A stretch of DNA of 64,000 nucleotides. Source: Vibrio casei. Lineage in GTDB: Bacteria > Pseudomonadota > Gammaproteobacteria > Enterobacterales > Vibrionaceae. The notes below the pieces were generated by a model, which saw nothing but the letters and a program-made list of their open reading frames with translations, was not told the DNA's origin and did no database searches. The stretch is from assembly GCF_002218025.2 (NCBI RefSeq), contig NZ_AP018681.1, forward strand, positions 434,001 to 498,000, read 5' to 3'. A program made the translations under genes and the position numbers. Shown one piece after another: positions 18,622 through 26,991 of this stretch (the stretch's first letter is position 1; every line of letters starts with the position of its first letter).

Positions 18622-20484
18622 ATGAAGCGAATTCAATTAAAGCAAGTTCAAGTAAAGCAAGCTAAATCAAAGCAAGCTCGGTCAAAACAGACGCTTGCGA
18701 GTCCTCTGTGGAATCCATTTTCGCTCGTCAATCAAGTATCTCTATCTATGCTGGTGATCACGGTATGCGCGATCATCGGTATGTCGGTTTCTGCCTGGGT
18801 TGCTAATAGTATTCAGGGAAATGCTCACGCGATTAACCGAATTGGTTTTATGCGGATGCAGAGTTTTGAATTGTTATCATTATTACCGCTTAATCAACAG
18901 ACAAGTGAGGTGCTATCCGTTACCGATAAGAGTAGCCATTCCCAATTTCTAGAAGAGTATATTCATGAACGCGGCCTTTCAGATGAATATAAAAAGGTAC
19001 ATCGTTATTGGCTAGAGGAGGTTAAACCCACTTTGCTTGAGGCGCATAGTCCAGACGGCGCAAGGCAAGTTATCACCCAATATGTGGATCAATTAGATCA
19101 ATTGGTGCATTTAATTGATAAAGAAACAGAACATCGTTTATGGGTTTTGAAATCCTTACAGACGACGTTCATCATTTTATTATTACTGATTTTATTTGCC
19201 AATGTAGTGCATTTACGTAGCCGTATTTTTCACCCTTGGCGTCAGTTATTGACCATGGCTTTTGAGTTAAAAAATGGTCATTTACAATCTCGCTTTCCAG
19301 TGAATAATAAAAAAGATGAACTGAATCAATTAGGTATTATGTTTAACAGCATGGCAGATAAGCTCGAGAGTATGTACTCAAACCTCGAAACGTTAGTGGA
19401 AAGCAAAACGGAGAGTCTGACTCATAAAAATAGGTTGCTCGATTTTTTGTATCGCTCCAGTGGGGTTTTGATTTTAGATAATAGTGAGAGATATTGTGCT
19501 TTATTTTCCCCAATAGTATTCGAGCTTAGAGATATCACTGGTTATCAAAACATTACTTTAGAAATAGCGGATTACCATAAGTCGGGCAATTGCCAAGTGA
19601 TTTCAACTGCGCAGCATCAAAGACCGGAAAACTGTTTGGATCTGAGTTGTGAAGCTTGTTTCTTTTCGATATCTGAACCATTACCGAACACGAATGGTGA
19701 GGTTAAAGTGTGGGAACTTGAGGATGGGTTACGCAGTTATGGCCGATTAAAAATTGAGTTTTTGCATGATCAAGCTCCCTCGGAAGATAATCTGCAATTT
19801 ATTGACACGTTAAGTAAACAAATTACTCGCTCTTTAGCCTCTAAATACCAAGAACATTTAAATAGTGAATTAATGTTAGCCAATGAGCGTGCGACGATTG
19901 CTCGTGAATTGCATGATTCCATTGCTCAATCTTTGTCTTGTTTGAAGATCCGTTTGAGTTGCTTGCAAATGCAAAGCAGTCATTTTTCGGATGATCAAAA
20001 AAACTTGGTCAAAGAAATGCGTCAGGAAGTAGATACGGCCTATACCCAACTGCGCCATTTGCTCGCGACGTTTAGATTGAAATTAACGGAGCCCGGTTTA
20101 TTAGCGGCATTGGAAAATACGGTTGAAGAATTTAATGAAAAATTGGGGTTAATGATCCACTTAAACTTTGAAGTGCCGGCCAATAGTATCTCTTCCCACC
20201 AAGCAGTGCATATTGTGCATATTGTTCGTGAAGCATTATCCAACATCTATAAACATGCAAATGCCAGCATGGTTCATATTGACGCTAAATATGATGTTAA
20301 TAATCAAAAAGTTTCTGTGACAGTAACGGATAATGGTTGTGGCATGAATACAATTACTGAACCTAAAAATCATTACGGTCTCACTATTATGAGAGATAGA
20401 GCCAAGTTGCTACCTGGCAAGCTCAATATTAAATCAGAATCAGGGGTAGGAACGCGTATTAATATTGAGTTCTCACCACAATAA
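18622..20484 (+). CDS. narX: Nitrate/nitrite sensor histidine kinase NarX
   Basis: 620 aa membrane sensor. After a first membrane segment comes NRIGFMRMQSFELLSLLPL, the P-box that binds nitrate in NarX/NarQ. A second membrane segment (about 178-195), a HAMP linker, a central Cys-containing module (CLDLSCEACFF) and a HisKA_3 domain with ERATIARELHDSIAQS (phospho-acceptor H431) follow. An HATPase domain with VTVTDNGCGMN closes the protein. It phosphorylates NarL when nitrate is present. narX-narL beside narK and narGHJI matches the E. coli arrangement. NarQ cannot be excluded by sequence alone, but the narL partner and position favour narX. Confidence 0.9.
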   Translation: MKRIQLKQVQVKQAKSKQARSKQTLASPLWNPFSLVNQVSLSMLVITVCAIIGMSVSAWVANSIQGNAHAINRIGFMRMQSFELLSLLPLNQQTSEVLSVTDKSSHSQFLEEYIHERGLSDEYKKVHRYWLEEVKPTLLEAHSPDGARQVITQYVDQLDQLVHLIDKETEHRLWVLKSLQTTFIILLLLILFANVVHLRSRIFHPWRQLLTMAFELKNGHLQSRFPVNNKKDELNQLGIMFNSMADKLESMYSNLETLVESKTESLTHKNRLLDFLYRSSGVLILDNSERYCALFSPIVFELRDITGYQNITLEIADYHKSGNCQVISTAQHQRPENCLDLSCEACFFSISEPLPNTNGEVKVWELEDGLRSYGRLKIEFLHDQAPSEDNLQFIDTLSKQITRSLASKYQEHLNSELMLANERATIARELHDSIAQSLSCLKIRLSCLQMQSSHFSDDQKNLVKEMRQEVDTAYTQLRHLLATFRLKLTEPGLLAALENTVEEFNEKLGLMIHLNFEVPANSISSHQAVHIVHIVREALSNIYKHANASMVHIDAKYDVNNQKVSVTVTDNGCGMNTITEPKNHYGLTIMRDRAKLLPGKLNIKSESGVGTRINIEFSPQ

Positions 20485-20497
20485 AAAAGGTATTGCT

Positions 20498-21151
20498 ATG
20501 GAATTACAACACACCAATAAATCAACCATATTATTAATTGATGATCACCCAATGTTATGCAGAGGCGTGAAACATTTAATTGAAATGAATGGCAATATGC
20601 AAGTCGTAGCAATGGCTCACACTGGCACAGATGGCATAGCATTGGCGAAAGAACATGATCCGGACCTTATTTTATTGGATCTTAATATGCCTGAGATGAA
20701 TGGCTTAGAAACCTTACGTGAATTGCGAAATGGCCACCTATCGAGCCGAGTCGTTGTGTTTACAGTCTCGAATTATAAAGGTGATTTAACCAATGCCATT
20801 AAGTTAGGTGCCGATGGCTATTTACTAAAAGACATGGAACCTGAAGAATTAATAAAAGCTATTGATCAAGCTTGTAACGGGCAAATGGTACTAAGCCCAG
20901 AAATGACCCCGATTTTAATGGAAGGTTTACGCAGTAAAAAAGAAGCGCCACGTGGAATTGACAGTTTAACCAAACGGGAATTTCAAACCTTAAAGCTGGT
21001 TGCAACGGGAATGACGAATAAGATGATTGCTCGTAAATTGGATATTGCCGAAGGGACAGTGAAAGTTCACGTTAAAAGTTTGCTAAAAAAATTGAATTTG
21101 CACTCGCGTGTCGAAATGGCGGTGTGGGTACATGAAGAGAATATCTGTTAA
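20498..21151 (+). CDS. narL: Nitrate/nitrite response regulator NarL
   Basis: 217 aa from ATG 20498, 13 bases after the narX stop, behind an AAAAGG site. A TTG at 20465 inside narX is the only alternative and would add 11 unrelated residues. The receiver domain has ILLIDDHP and the phospho-acceptor D61 in LILLDLNMPEMNG. The C-terminal LuxR-type HTH contains LTKREFQTLKLVATGMTNK and GTVKVHVKSLLKKL. Phosphorylated NarL binds TACYYMT heptamers; several lie in front of narK. Confidence 0.95.
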   Translation: MELQHTNKSTILLIDDHPMLCRGVKHLIEMNGNMQVVAMAHTGTDGIALAKEHDPDLILLDLNMPEMNGLETLRELRNGHLSSRVVVFTVSNYKGDLTNAIKLGADGYLLKDMEPEELIKAIDQACNGQMVLSPEMTPILMEGLRSKKEAPRGIDSLTKREFQTLKLVATGMTNKMIARKLDIAEGTVKVHVKSLLKKLNLHSRVEMAVWVHEENIC

Positions 21152-21237
21152 CCCTTAAGCTTGGGGGAGTATCCGAGACGGGTATATTCAAGTTATTTTC
21201 CAAGTGTTTAAAATCTTAGTATATGAATTCGGTAATG

Positions 21238-21263
21238 AAAAAAAGCGGGCCTATGAGACCCGC
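21238..21263 (-). terminator. Intrinsic terminator of the ytf/yjf operon
   Basis: Minus strand: GCGGGTC (21263-21257), loop TCATA, GGCCCGC (21251-21245), then seven T (21244-21238). Stem 7 bp with one G-U pair. It lies about 80 bases after the yjfF stop. A second hairpin (GCTCC...GGAGC, about 21280-21298) lies between. Confidence 0.85.
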
Positions 21264-21342
21264 GAAAGAGGAGGAAGTGCTCCTTTTAGGGAGGAGCTTG
21301 TTTAGGGATTAGATTATTTAGGGTATTTAAGTTATTTAAGGG

Positions 21343-22344
21343 TTAGCTTACTGCCTCAATTTTTGCTTGATCGGCAGGTTTAACATTTCTTCGTCTTTCG
21401 GATAACACGACGAGTAAACGCTGCAAGCCAATAAAACAAAATAATAAAATACCGATGATGATTTTTGTCCACCAAGAGCTTAAGGTACCATCAAAGGTGA
21501 TGTATGTTTGGATCAATCCTTGAATTAATACGCCAAATAATGAACCTAAAACCGTACCGACGCCACCCGATAATAGGGTGCCTCCGATGACAACCGCCGC
21601 AATACCATCAAGTTCAACACCGACTGCTGCAAGCGGGTAGCCTGCCGACGTGTAAATGGCAAATACAATACCGGCTAAAGTGGCTAGTAGGCTCGACAGC
21701 ATATAAATACGGATGTTGGTTTGACGAACCGGCACGCCCATCAAGGCGGCAGACTGAGCATTACCGCCAATCGCATAGACGTTATTACCAAATCGAGTTC
21801 GGTGAGCGAGATAGATCCCAAAAGCGACAACCGCAAGCATGATAATGGCAATTAAGCTTAATCGACCGCCTCCCCAAATCTTCCATGATGCTCGGGACAG
21901 TTCTCTAAACATTGGGTGTACGATGGGAATCGACTGCTCTGAAATAATAAAACTGGCGCCACGTAAAAAGAACATACCCGCCAATGTAATGATGAAAGGT
22001 GGGATTTTTAAGGTATCAATAAACCAGCCCATCATTGCGCCAAACATGGCACCCATCGCAAGCACAATCGGTATCGCGACCACTGGATTGACTCCCCAGT
22101 CACCGACCATTTTAGCGAGCAGTACTCCAGTAAAGGCAACCACGGCACCAACCGAAAGGTCGATTCCCCCAGAGAGGATCACGAAGGTCATGCCGACCGC
22201 GATAATTCCGAGAAATGCATTATCGGTTAAGATATTGCAAATTACTCGAGTGGTTAAAAAGGCAGGGTATTCGACTAGGCAAATGATATAGCCTAGGAAA
22301 AACACCCCAATAGTGATCATTAAAGGTAAGTGGCGCTTAATCAT
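21343..22344 (-). CDS. yjfF: Sugar ABC transporter permease YjfF
   Basis: 333 aa BPD_transp_2 family permease with about 8-10 membrane helices. Family motifs include GMTFVILSGGIDLSVGAVVA (near residues 50-69) and AVVIGGTLLSGGVGTVLGSLFG. With YtfT it forms the membrane channel of a galactofuranose-type importer. Its start overlaps the ytfT stop by four bases. Last gene before the terminator at 21238-21263. Substrate is inferred from operon resemblance to E. coli ytfQRT-yjfF. Confidence 0.9.
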   Translation of the reverse strand: MIKRHLPLMITIGVFFLGYIICLVEYPAFLTTRVICNILTDNAFLGIIAVGMTFVILSGGIDLSVGAVVAFTGVLLAKMVGDWGVNPVVAIPIVLAMGAMFGAMMGWFIDTLKIPPFIITLAGMFFLRGASFIISEQSIPIVHPMFRELSRASWKIWGGGRLSLIAIIMLAVVAFGIYLAHRTRFGNNVYAIGGNAQSAALMGVPVRQTNIRIYMLSSLLATLAGIVFAIYTSAGYPLAAVGVELDGIAAVVIGGTLLSGGVGTVLGSLFGVLIQGLIQTYITFDGTLSSWWTKIIIGILLFCFIGLQRLLVVLSERRRNVKPADQAKIEAVS

Positions 22345-23372
22345 AATTTACCTCTCTTTAATGAATTTAAAACCGTAGAAGATTGCAATACGAGAACGAC
22401 GAGAACCACTAAAGCCTTCACGATTAAGTTCCATTGCGGCTGGTAGCCAGAGAGTAATATTCCGGTATTTACGCCTTGGATAATCAGCGCACCAACTAAA
22501 GCGAGGAATAAATGAAAGCGGCCGCCCATTAACGCGGTACCACCAATCACTACCGCTAATATCGCGTCCATTTCCAACCATAAACCCGCATTATTGGCAT
22601 CGGCTCCTCGAATATCGGCGGCGACAATAATGCCGGCAATGGCTGCCATTAATCCGCTCAACATGTAAGTGGAAATCACGATAACCGGGGTGTTTACGCC
22701 AGCATTTTTGGCGGCACGGATATTAATCCCGACCGATTCAATAAATAAGCCGAGCGCAGTTTTTTTGGTAAGCATCCAGATAAACAAAGTACACAGTAGT
22801 GTGATAACGACTGGGGTTGGGAAGTAGAGGAAAGAACCACTGCCTAACCATGCTAAAGCGTCGTTATTGAAGGTGATGATTTGCCCTTCAGTAATCAGCT
22901 GAGCGATACCTCGTCCTGCCACCATCAATATTAAGGTGGCAACAATCGGCTGAATTTTAAATACAGCGACTAAGAAGCCATTCCATAAATCACAGGCAAG
23001 ACCTGCTGCCAGCGACGCTAAAATTACCACCGGGATGGAATATTCTTGAGCGGCTAAGCTGGCCATAGTCGCACCGCTGATCGCCATGACCGCGCCAACC
23101 GATAAATCGATCCCGCCAGTGGCGATCACGAGTGTCATACCTAGGGTAAGTAGGGCAACTGGAGCACAGCGATTTAAAATATCAATCACACTGCCAAATA
23201 AGCGTCCATCTTGGATATGAATTGAGAAGAAACCATCCGAGACAAGGCTGTTGATCAGCAAAACTAAAATTAAGGCTGCAATTTGTGGTGCGCCTTTAGG
23301 CACCTTGAATTTGAACTTTGAAGGTTGTTCTGGTTTTGGTTTTAGAGAATCTTGAACCGTTTGGGACCTCAT
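22341..23372 (-). CDS. ytfT: Sugar ABC transporter permease YtfT
   Basis: 343 aa permease paralogous to YjfF. A cytoplasmic N-terminus of about 27 residues is followed by membrane helices and the motif GMTLVIATGGIDLSVGAVMA, plus AVVIGGTALMGGRFHLFLAL. Four-base overlaps at both ends (ytfR stop, yjfF start) show tight translational coupling and stoichiometric permease synthesis. Confidence 0.9.
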   Translation of the reverse strand: MRSQTVQDSLKPKPEQPSKFKFKVPKGAPQIAALILVLLINSLVSDGFFSIHIQDGRLFGSVIDILNRCAPVALLTLGMTLVIATGGIDLSVGAVMAISGATMASLAAQEYSIPVVILASLAAGLACDLWNGFLVAVFKIQPIVATLILMVAGRGIAQLITEGQIITFNNDALAWLGSGSFLYFPTPVVITLLCTLFIWMLTKKTALGLFIESVGINIRAAKNAGVNTPVIVISTYMLSGLMAAIAGIIVAADIRGADANNAGLWLEMDAILAVVIGGTALMGGRFHLFLALVGALIIQGVNTGILLSGYQPQWNLIVKALVVLVVLVLQSSTVLNSLKRGKL

Positions 23373-24901
23373 GCTGCACCTCCTTGGGCAATAGCTTGCA
23401 TGATTGCAGGAACCGTTAATGTTTCGGTTGGAATTTCTGATACTTGTTTTTTATCTCTCAGCACAATCACTCGGTCTGCATAACCGACCAGTTCTTCAAG
23501 CTCGGAAGAGATAACTAACAAGGCGAGCCCATCTGCGCACAATGACTCAATTAAACGAATGATTTCAGCATGTGCACCAACATCAATCCCGCGGGTCGGC
23601 TCATCTAAAATCAAGAATTTCGGTTTGGTTAATAACCAACGAGCAAGTAGAACTTTTTGTTGATTACCGCCAGACAGAAATTCTATCGGTTGTTCCATAT
23701 TTGGGGTTTTAATACCTAGCTGCTCAATAAAGCGAGTGGCGATGGTTTCTTGTTCTTTCTGCGAAATAGGTTTGAACCAACCACGTTGTGCTTGCAGCGC
23801 GAGGATAATATTTTCTCTCACGGATGCTGCGCCAATAATGCCATCGGTTTTTCTATCTTCAGGACAAAAGCCTAAACCTGAGCGAGAAGCTTTTCTGGCA
23901 GAATGAATGGTGAGTTTTTCGCCTTTGAAAGTACATTGGCCACTGTCATTGGGTTGAATACCAAAAATGACTTCCGCGGTTTCGGTTCGGCCCGAGCCGA
24001 GTAAACCTGCCAGCCCAACGATTTCTCCGGGATACACATCAAGATCAAAAGGATGAATGGTGCCTTTCTTGCCGTAATTTTTAAGCTGGATAGTAGGCGT
24101 ATCACTTAAGCGGGTTTTACCAGCACGTTTCAGCGCGTTATCAGCAAGATCTTTACCTAGCATCATTTTGATTAATTCAATACGTGGTAGATCTTTGGTG
24201 ACTCGTGTCCCTATAAACTGCCCATTACGCAAAACGGTAATGCGGTCAGAAATGTCATAGACTTGCTCAAGAAAGTGAGTAATGAAAATTAAGCTAATCC
24301 CTTGTTGCTTTAAGTCATTCATGATGCGAAATAGCATCTTTACTTCATTGTTATCTAGGCTAGCGGTGGGCTCATCTAATATTAATATTTTGGCGGATAA
24401 AGAGACCGCCCGCGCAATCGCGATGACTTGTTGAATCGCAACCGAAAAATGGTTAAGAGGCTGGGTGACATCAATATTCAGACCATAGTGTTTTACCAAT
24501 TCTTTGGATTTTTCAGTCATGGCCTTACGATCAACAAATCCCCATTTCTTAGGCTCATGGCCGATAAATAAATTATCCACCACTGACATGTTAGGCAGTA
24601 AGTTGACTTCTTGATAAACCGTACCTATGCCGAGTTGTTGGGCATGTGAAGTATCGGTTGGATTAATTGCTTGGTTTTCTAATAATACTTCACCGCTGTC
24701 TTTTTGATATACACCAGTGAGCACTTTAATTAAGGTGGATTTTCCCGCACCATTTTCACCTAATAAGGCCATGATTTCGCCATGTTGTAGCTCAAAATCG
24801 ACATTATCGAGCGCGCGAACCCCAGGGAAAGATTTAGATATTCCTTTGGTTTGCAGTAGAGGTGTGGCTGAGCGTCCTTGCTCAGATTTAATTTGTGACA
24901 T
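23369..24901 (-). CDS. ytfR: Sugar ABC transporter ATPase YtfR (two ABC domains)
   Basis: 510 aa. The first domain has Walker [10 protein letters not shown] (near residue 54) and Walker B ILILDEPTASLD; the second has GLLGSGRTE in place of a classical Walker A, then [15 protein letters not shown] and [14 protein letters not shown]. This paired pattern is standard for monosaccharide ABC ATPases (RbsA, MglA). It powers sugar import through YtfT-YjfF. It begins 220 bases after ytfQ, separated by a large intercistronic hairpin. Confidence 0.92.
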   Translation of the reverse strand: MSQIKSEQGRSATPLLQTKGISKSFPGVRALDNVDFELQHGEIMALLGENGAGKSTLIKVLTGVYQKDSGEVLLENQAINPTDTSHAQQLGIGTVYQEVNLLPNMSVVDNLFIGHEPKKWGFVDRKAMTEKSKELVKHYGLNIDVTQPLNHFSVAIQQVIAIARAVSLSAKILILDEPTASLDNNEVKMLFRIMNDLKQQGISLIFITHFLEQVYDISDRITVLRNGQFIGTRVTKDLPRIELIKMMLGKDLADNALKRAGKTRLSDTPTIQLKNYGKKGTIHPFDLDVYPGEIVGLAGLLGSGRTETAEVIFGIQPNDSGQCTFKGEKLTIHSARKASRSGLGFCPEDRKTDGIIGAASVRENIILALQAQRGWFKPISQKEQETIATRFIEQLGIKTPNMEQPIEFLSGGNQQKVLLARWLLTKPKFLILDEPTRGIDVGAHAEIIRLIESLCADGLALLVISSELEELVGYADRVIVLRDKKQVSEIPTETLTVPAIMQAIAQGGAA

Positions 24902-25011
24902 AGTGACTCCGTTAATGCTCTTGTAATACCAATTTCAACAAGTAACTGATCGCTTAGCTTGCTAAAAACGCGAGCATGACTTTTCCTTCAACGGGCTAGC
25001 TCTAGATATAG

Positions 25012-25082
25012 GTGAGCATGAAAAGGCAGTGATTATCGATCGCTGTTTTTATTAGCGGCTTACCATCGCCTTACATGCTCAC
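25012..25082 (-). other. Large intercistronic hairpin between ytfQ and ytfR
   Basis: GTGAGCATG (25012-25020) pairs with CATGCTCAC (25074-25082) and, after a small interruption, AAGGC (25023-25027) pairs with GCCTT (25068-25072). A smaller hairpin lies inside (25027-25045). Stems after a binding-protein gene commonly protect the upstream mRNA or reduce read-through, giving more binding protein than membrane subunits. Confidence 0.6.
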
Positions 25083-25121
25083 AGATTTCAAGTGGCGTGA
25101 ATTACACGCATTGATTATCGA

Positions 25122-26081
25122 TTAATATCCCATGTCTTTTTTCAGAGCGAGTTGCTCTTTAGCGCTACCTGGTTCAAATAGCGTCGTTTCGGTTTTGATG
25201 TGTTTTGGCGGCACAGTGCCGTCTTCTTTGTATTTGATTAGCGCATCATAAGCAGGGCCAGCCATATTTGGCGTAAGCTCTACTGTTGCATTCGCATCAC
25301 CAGCCATCATGGCTTTAAAGATATCTGGCACACCATCAATAGAGACGATGTAAATATCGCTACCCGGTTTTAGCCCGGCTTCTTTAATCGATTGAATAGC
25401 GCCGATCGCCATATCATCGTTGTGAGCAAATACCGCACAAATATTCTTACCGTTATCTTCGGCTTTAATGAAGCTCTCCATGACTTCTTTACCTTTACTA
25501 CGGGTAAATTCGCCAGATTGAGTACGGATAATTTTTAGATTGTCGGCAGAAGCGATGGCGTCTTGGAAGCCTTTTTTACGGTCGATAGCCACACTAGCGC
25601 CTACCGTACCTTGCAGCTCAACTACGTTACATGACTTATCGCCGACTGTGTCGATCAGCCACTTACCAGCTAATTCACCTTCCAGCACGTTGTCCGCCAT
25701 TACTGCGGTCATATAAAGTGAATCATCTTGCACATCGATGCCACGGTCGAGTAGGAAGACCGGAATATCGTAATCCTTGGCTTCTTCTAGCACAGGGCCC
25801 CAGCCAGTTTGTACCACTGGCGCGATAAAGATGGCATCAACCCCTTGGGCAATGAAAGAGCGAACCGCTTTAATTTGGTTTTCTTGTTTTTGCTGCGCAT
25901 CGGAAATTTTTAATGTGATGCCGCGCTTTTCAGCTTCTGTTTTAGCTACGCTGGTTTCCGCTGCTCGCCAACCAGACTCTGATCCTATTTGAGAAAAGCC
26001 TACCGTGAGGTCTTGAGCAAAAATGGAAGGAGATACTAGGGCGGCGCTGACCATGGCAGTTAAGGTTAATTTTTTTAGCAT
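25122..26081 (-). CDS. ytfQ: Periplasmic sugar-binding protein YtfQ
   Basis: 319 aa from ATG 26081 (MLKKLTLTAMVSAALVSP), which gives a clean signal peptide cut near AQ-DLTVGFSQ and has AAGGAC just upstream. The longer frame from 26132 adds 17 residues without signal-peptide character and is rejected. Peripla_BP_4 fold, with SESGWR, DAIFIAPVVQTGW, FLLDRGIDV and AVFAHNDDMAIGA as in E. coli YtfQ. It captures galactofuranose/galactose-type sugars for YtfR-YtfT-YjfF. First gene of the operon. Confidence 0.92.
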   Translation of the reverse strand: MLKKLTLTAMVSAALVSPSIFAQDLTVGFSQIGSESGWRAAETSVAKTEAEKRGITLKISDAQQKQENQIKAVRSFIAQGVDAIFIAPVVQTGWGPVLEEAKDYDIPVFLLDRGIDVQDDSLYMTAVMADNVLEGELAGKWLIDTVGDKSCNVVELQGTVGASVAIDRKKGFQDAIASADNLKIIRTQSGEFTRSKGKEVMESFIKAEDNGKNICAVFAHNDDMAIGAIQSIKEAGLKPGSDIYIVSIDGVPDIFKAMMAGDANATVELTPNMAGPAYDALIKYKEDGTVPPKHIKTETTLFEPGSAKEQLALKKDMGY

Positions 26082-26319
26082 AATATTGTCCTTTTTATTA
26101 TTGATACGCGAGATGGATAAACGTCCTTTCATCTCTATGCATGATGAAGATAGCTAAAGAAAATTAAAAGAAGCATGTAAATGGTCACATTAGGCTTTAA
26201 GTAGCTATTATATCCATAAAGATAGCGGAGCTGTCCATAATGATCACTTGACTGATTTAGTATTAAAAACAATATGATAGGTTAGACTAAAGTCTTAATT
26301 TTACTGGCAGGAGATGTTG

Positions 26320-26352
26320 AAAAAGCCTAAAAAGAAAAATTCTTTATAGGCT
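26320..26352 (-). terminator. Intrinsic terminator after mgsA
   Basis: AGCCTA (324-329 of 26.3 kb) pairs with TAGGCT (26347-26352) and the stem continues through AAGAA/TTCTT with one mismatch. On the minus strand it is followed by a T-run (complement of 26320-26324). The rest of the 304-base gap 26082-26385 is presumably the ytfQ promoter region; no clear operator was recognised. Confidence 0.7.
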
Positions 26353-26385
26353 GATTTAAATAGGTTTATCAATAATGCGCTAGGC

Positions 26386-26841
26386 TTACAAACGGTCGTT
26401 CAAATAAGCTTGATAATCTGGAATTTCTATATCTACTTCTTGCTCTAATAGTTCAGAGTTAAACAAAAATTTAGCAGTGGCACGGTTCGTAGCAACAGGA
26501 ATATTCCATACTGATGCGATACGAAGTAAAGCTTTTACATCGGGGTCATGAGGGACGGCGTTAAGAGGATCCCAAAAGAAAATCATCATATCAATTTTAC
26601 CTTCAGAGATCAGCGCGCCAAGTTGTTGATCGCCACCCATAGGGCCGCTAATTAAACTTTTAATGGCAAGGCCAGTTTCTTTACTCAGCATATTGCCGGT
26701 TGTGCCTGTGGCATATAAAAAGTGTTTTTGAAGTTTCTCTTTATTTTCAACTACCCAACGCAATAATTCTGGCTTGTAGTGATCATGTGCGACGAGCGCA
26801 ATATTTTTATGTGCAGGCATAGTTCGAATGGTTTTTTTCAT
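26386..26841 (-). CDS. mgsA: Methylglyoxal synthase
   Basis: 151 aa, normal length. It turns dihydroxyacetone phosphate into methylglyoxal and phosphate, a bypass relieving sugar-phosphate stress. The MGS-like fold is recognised by [24 protein letters not shown] (phosphate binding), [14 protein letters not shown] (catalytic Asp) and [20 protein letters not shown]. Single-gene unit with its own terminator at 26320-26352. The start ATG 26841 is preceded by AGGGTAAT. Confidence 0.95.
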   Translation of the reverse strand: MKKTIRTMPAHKNIALVAHDHYKPELLRWVVENKEKLQKHFLYATGTTGNMLSKETGLAIKSLISGPMGGDQQLGALISEGKIDMMIFFWDPLNAVPHDPDVKALLRIASVWNIPVATNRATAKFLFNSELLEQEVDIEIPDYQAYLNDRL

Positions 26842-26930
26842 TATTATTACCCTGAATGTTCGATAAATATTTTATTTGTAGCGACGGTATACGGCGCTTA
26901 AGTTACACACAGCATAAGGGAATTATTGGA

Positions 26931-26970
26931 AAATAAATAGGCTTGAAATTCACTTCAAACCTATTTATTG
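26931..26970 (-). terminator. Hairpin terminator after cti
   Basis: AATAAATAGGCTTGAA (26932-26947) is nearly complementary to TTCAAACCTATTTATT (26954-26969). On the minus strand the stem ends in an AT-rich TTTATTTT tail. It lies 22 bases after the cti stop. Confidence 0.65.
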
Positions 26971-26991
26971 AGATCTTTTTGAACCGAAGAA

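Noticed and set aside
18622..20484. Calling the nitrate sensor NarQ
   Set aside because: Its direct partner is NarL, and the narXL-narK-narGHJI layout is the NarX context. The sequence alone cannot fully separate the two.
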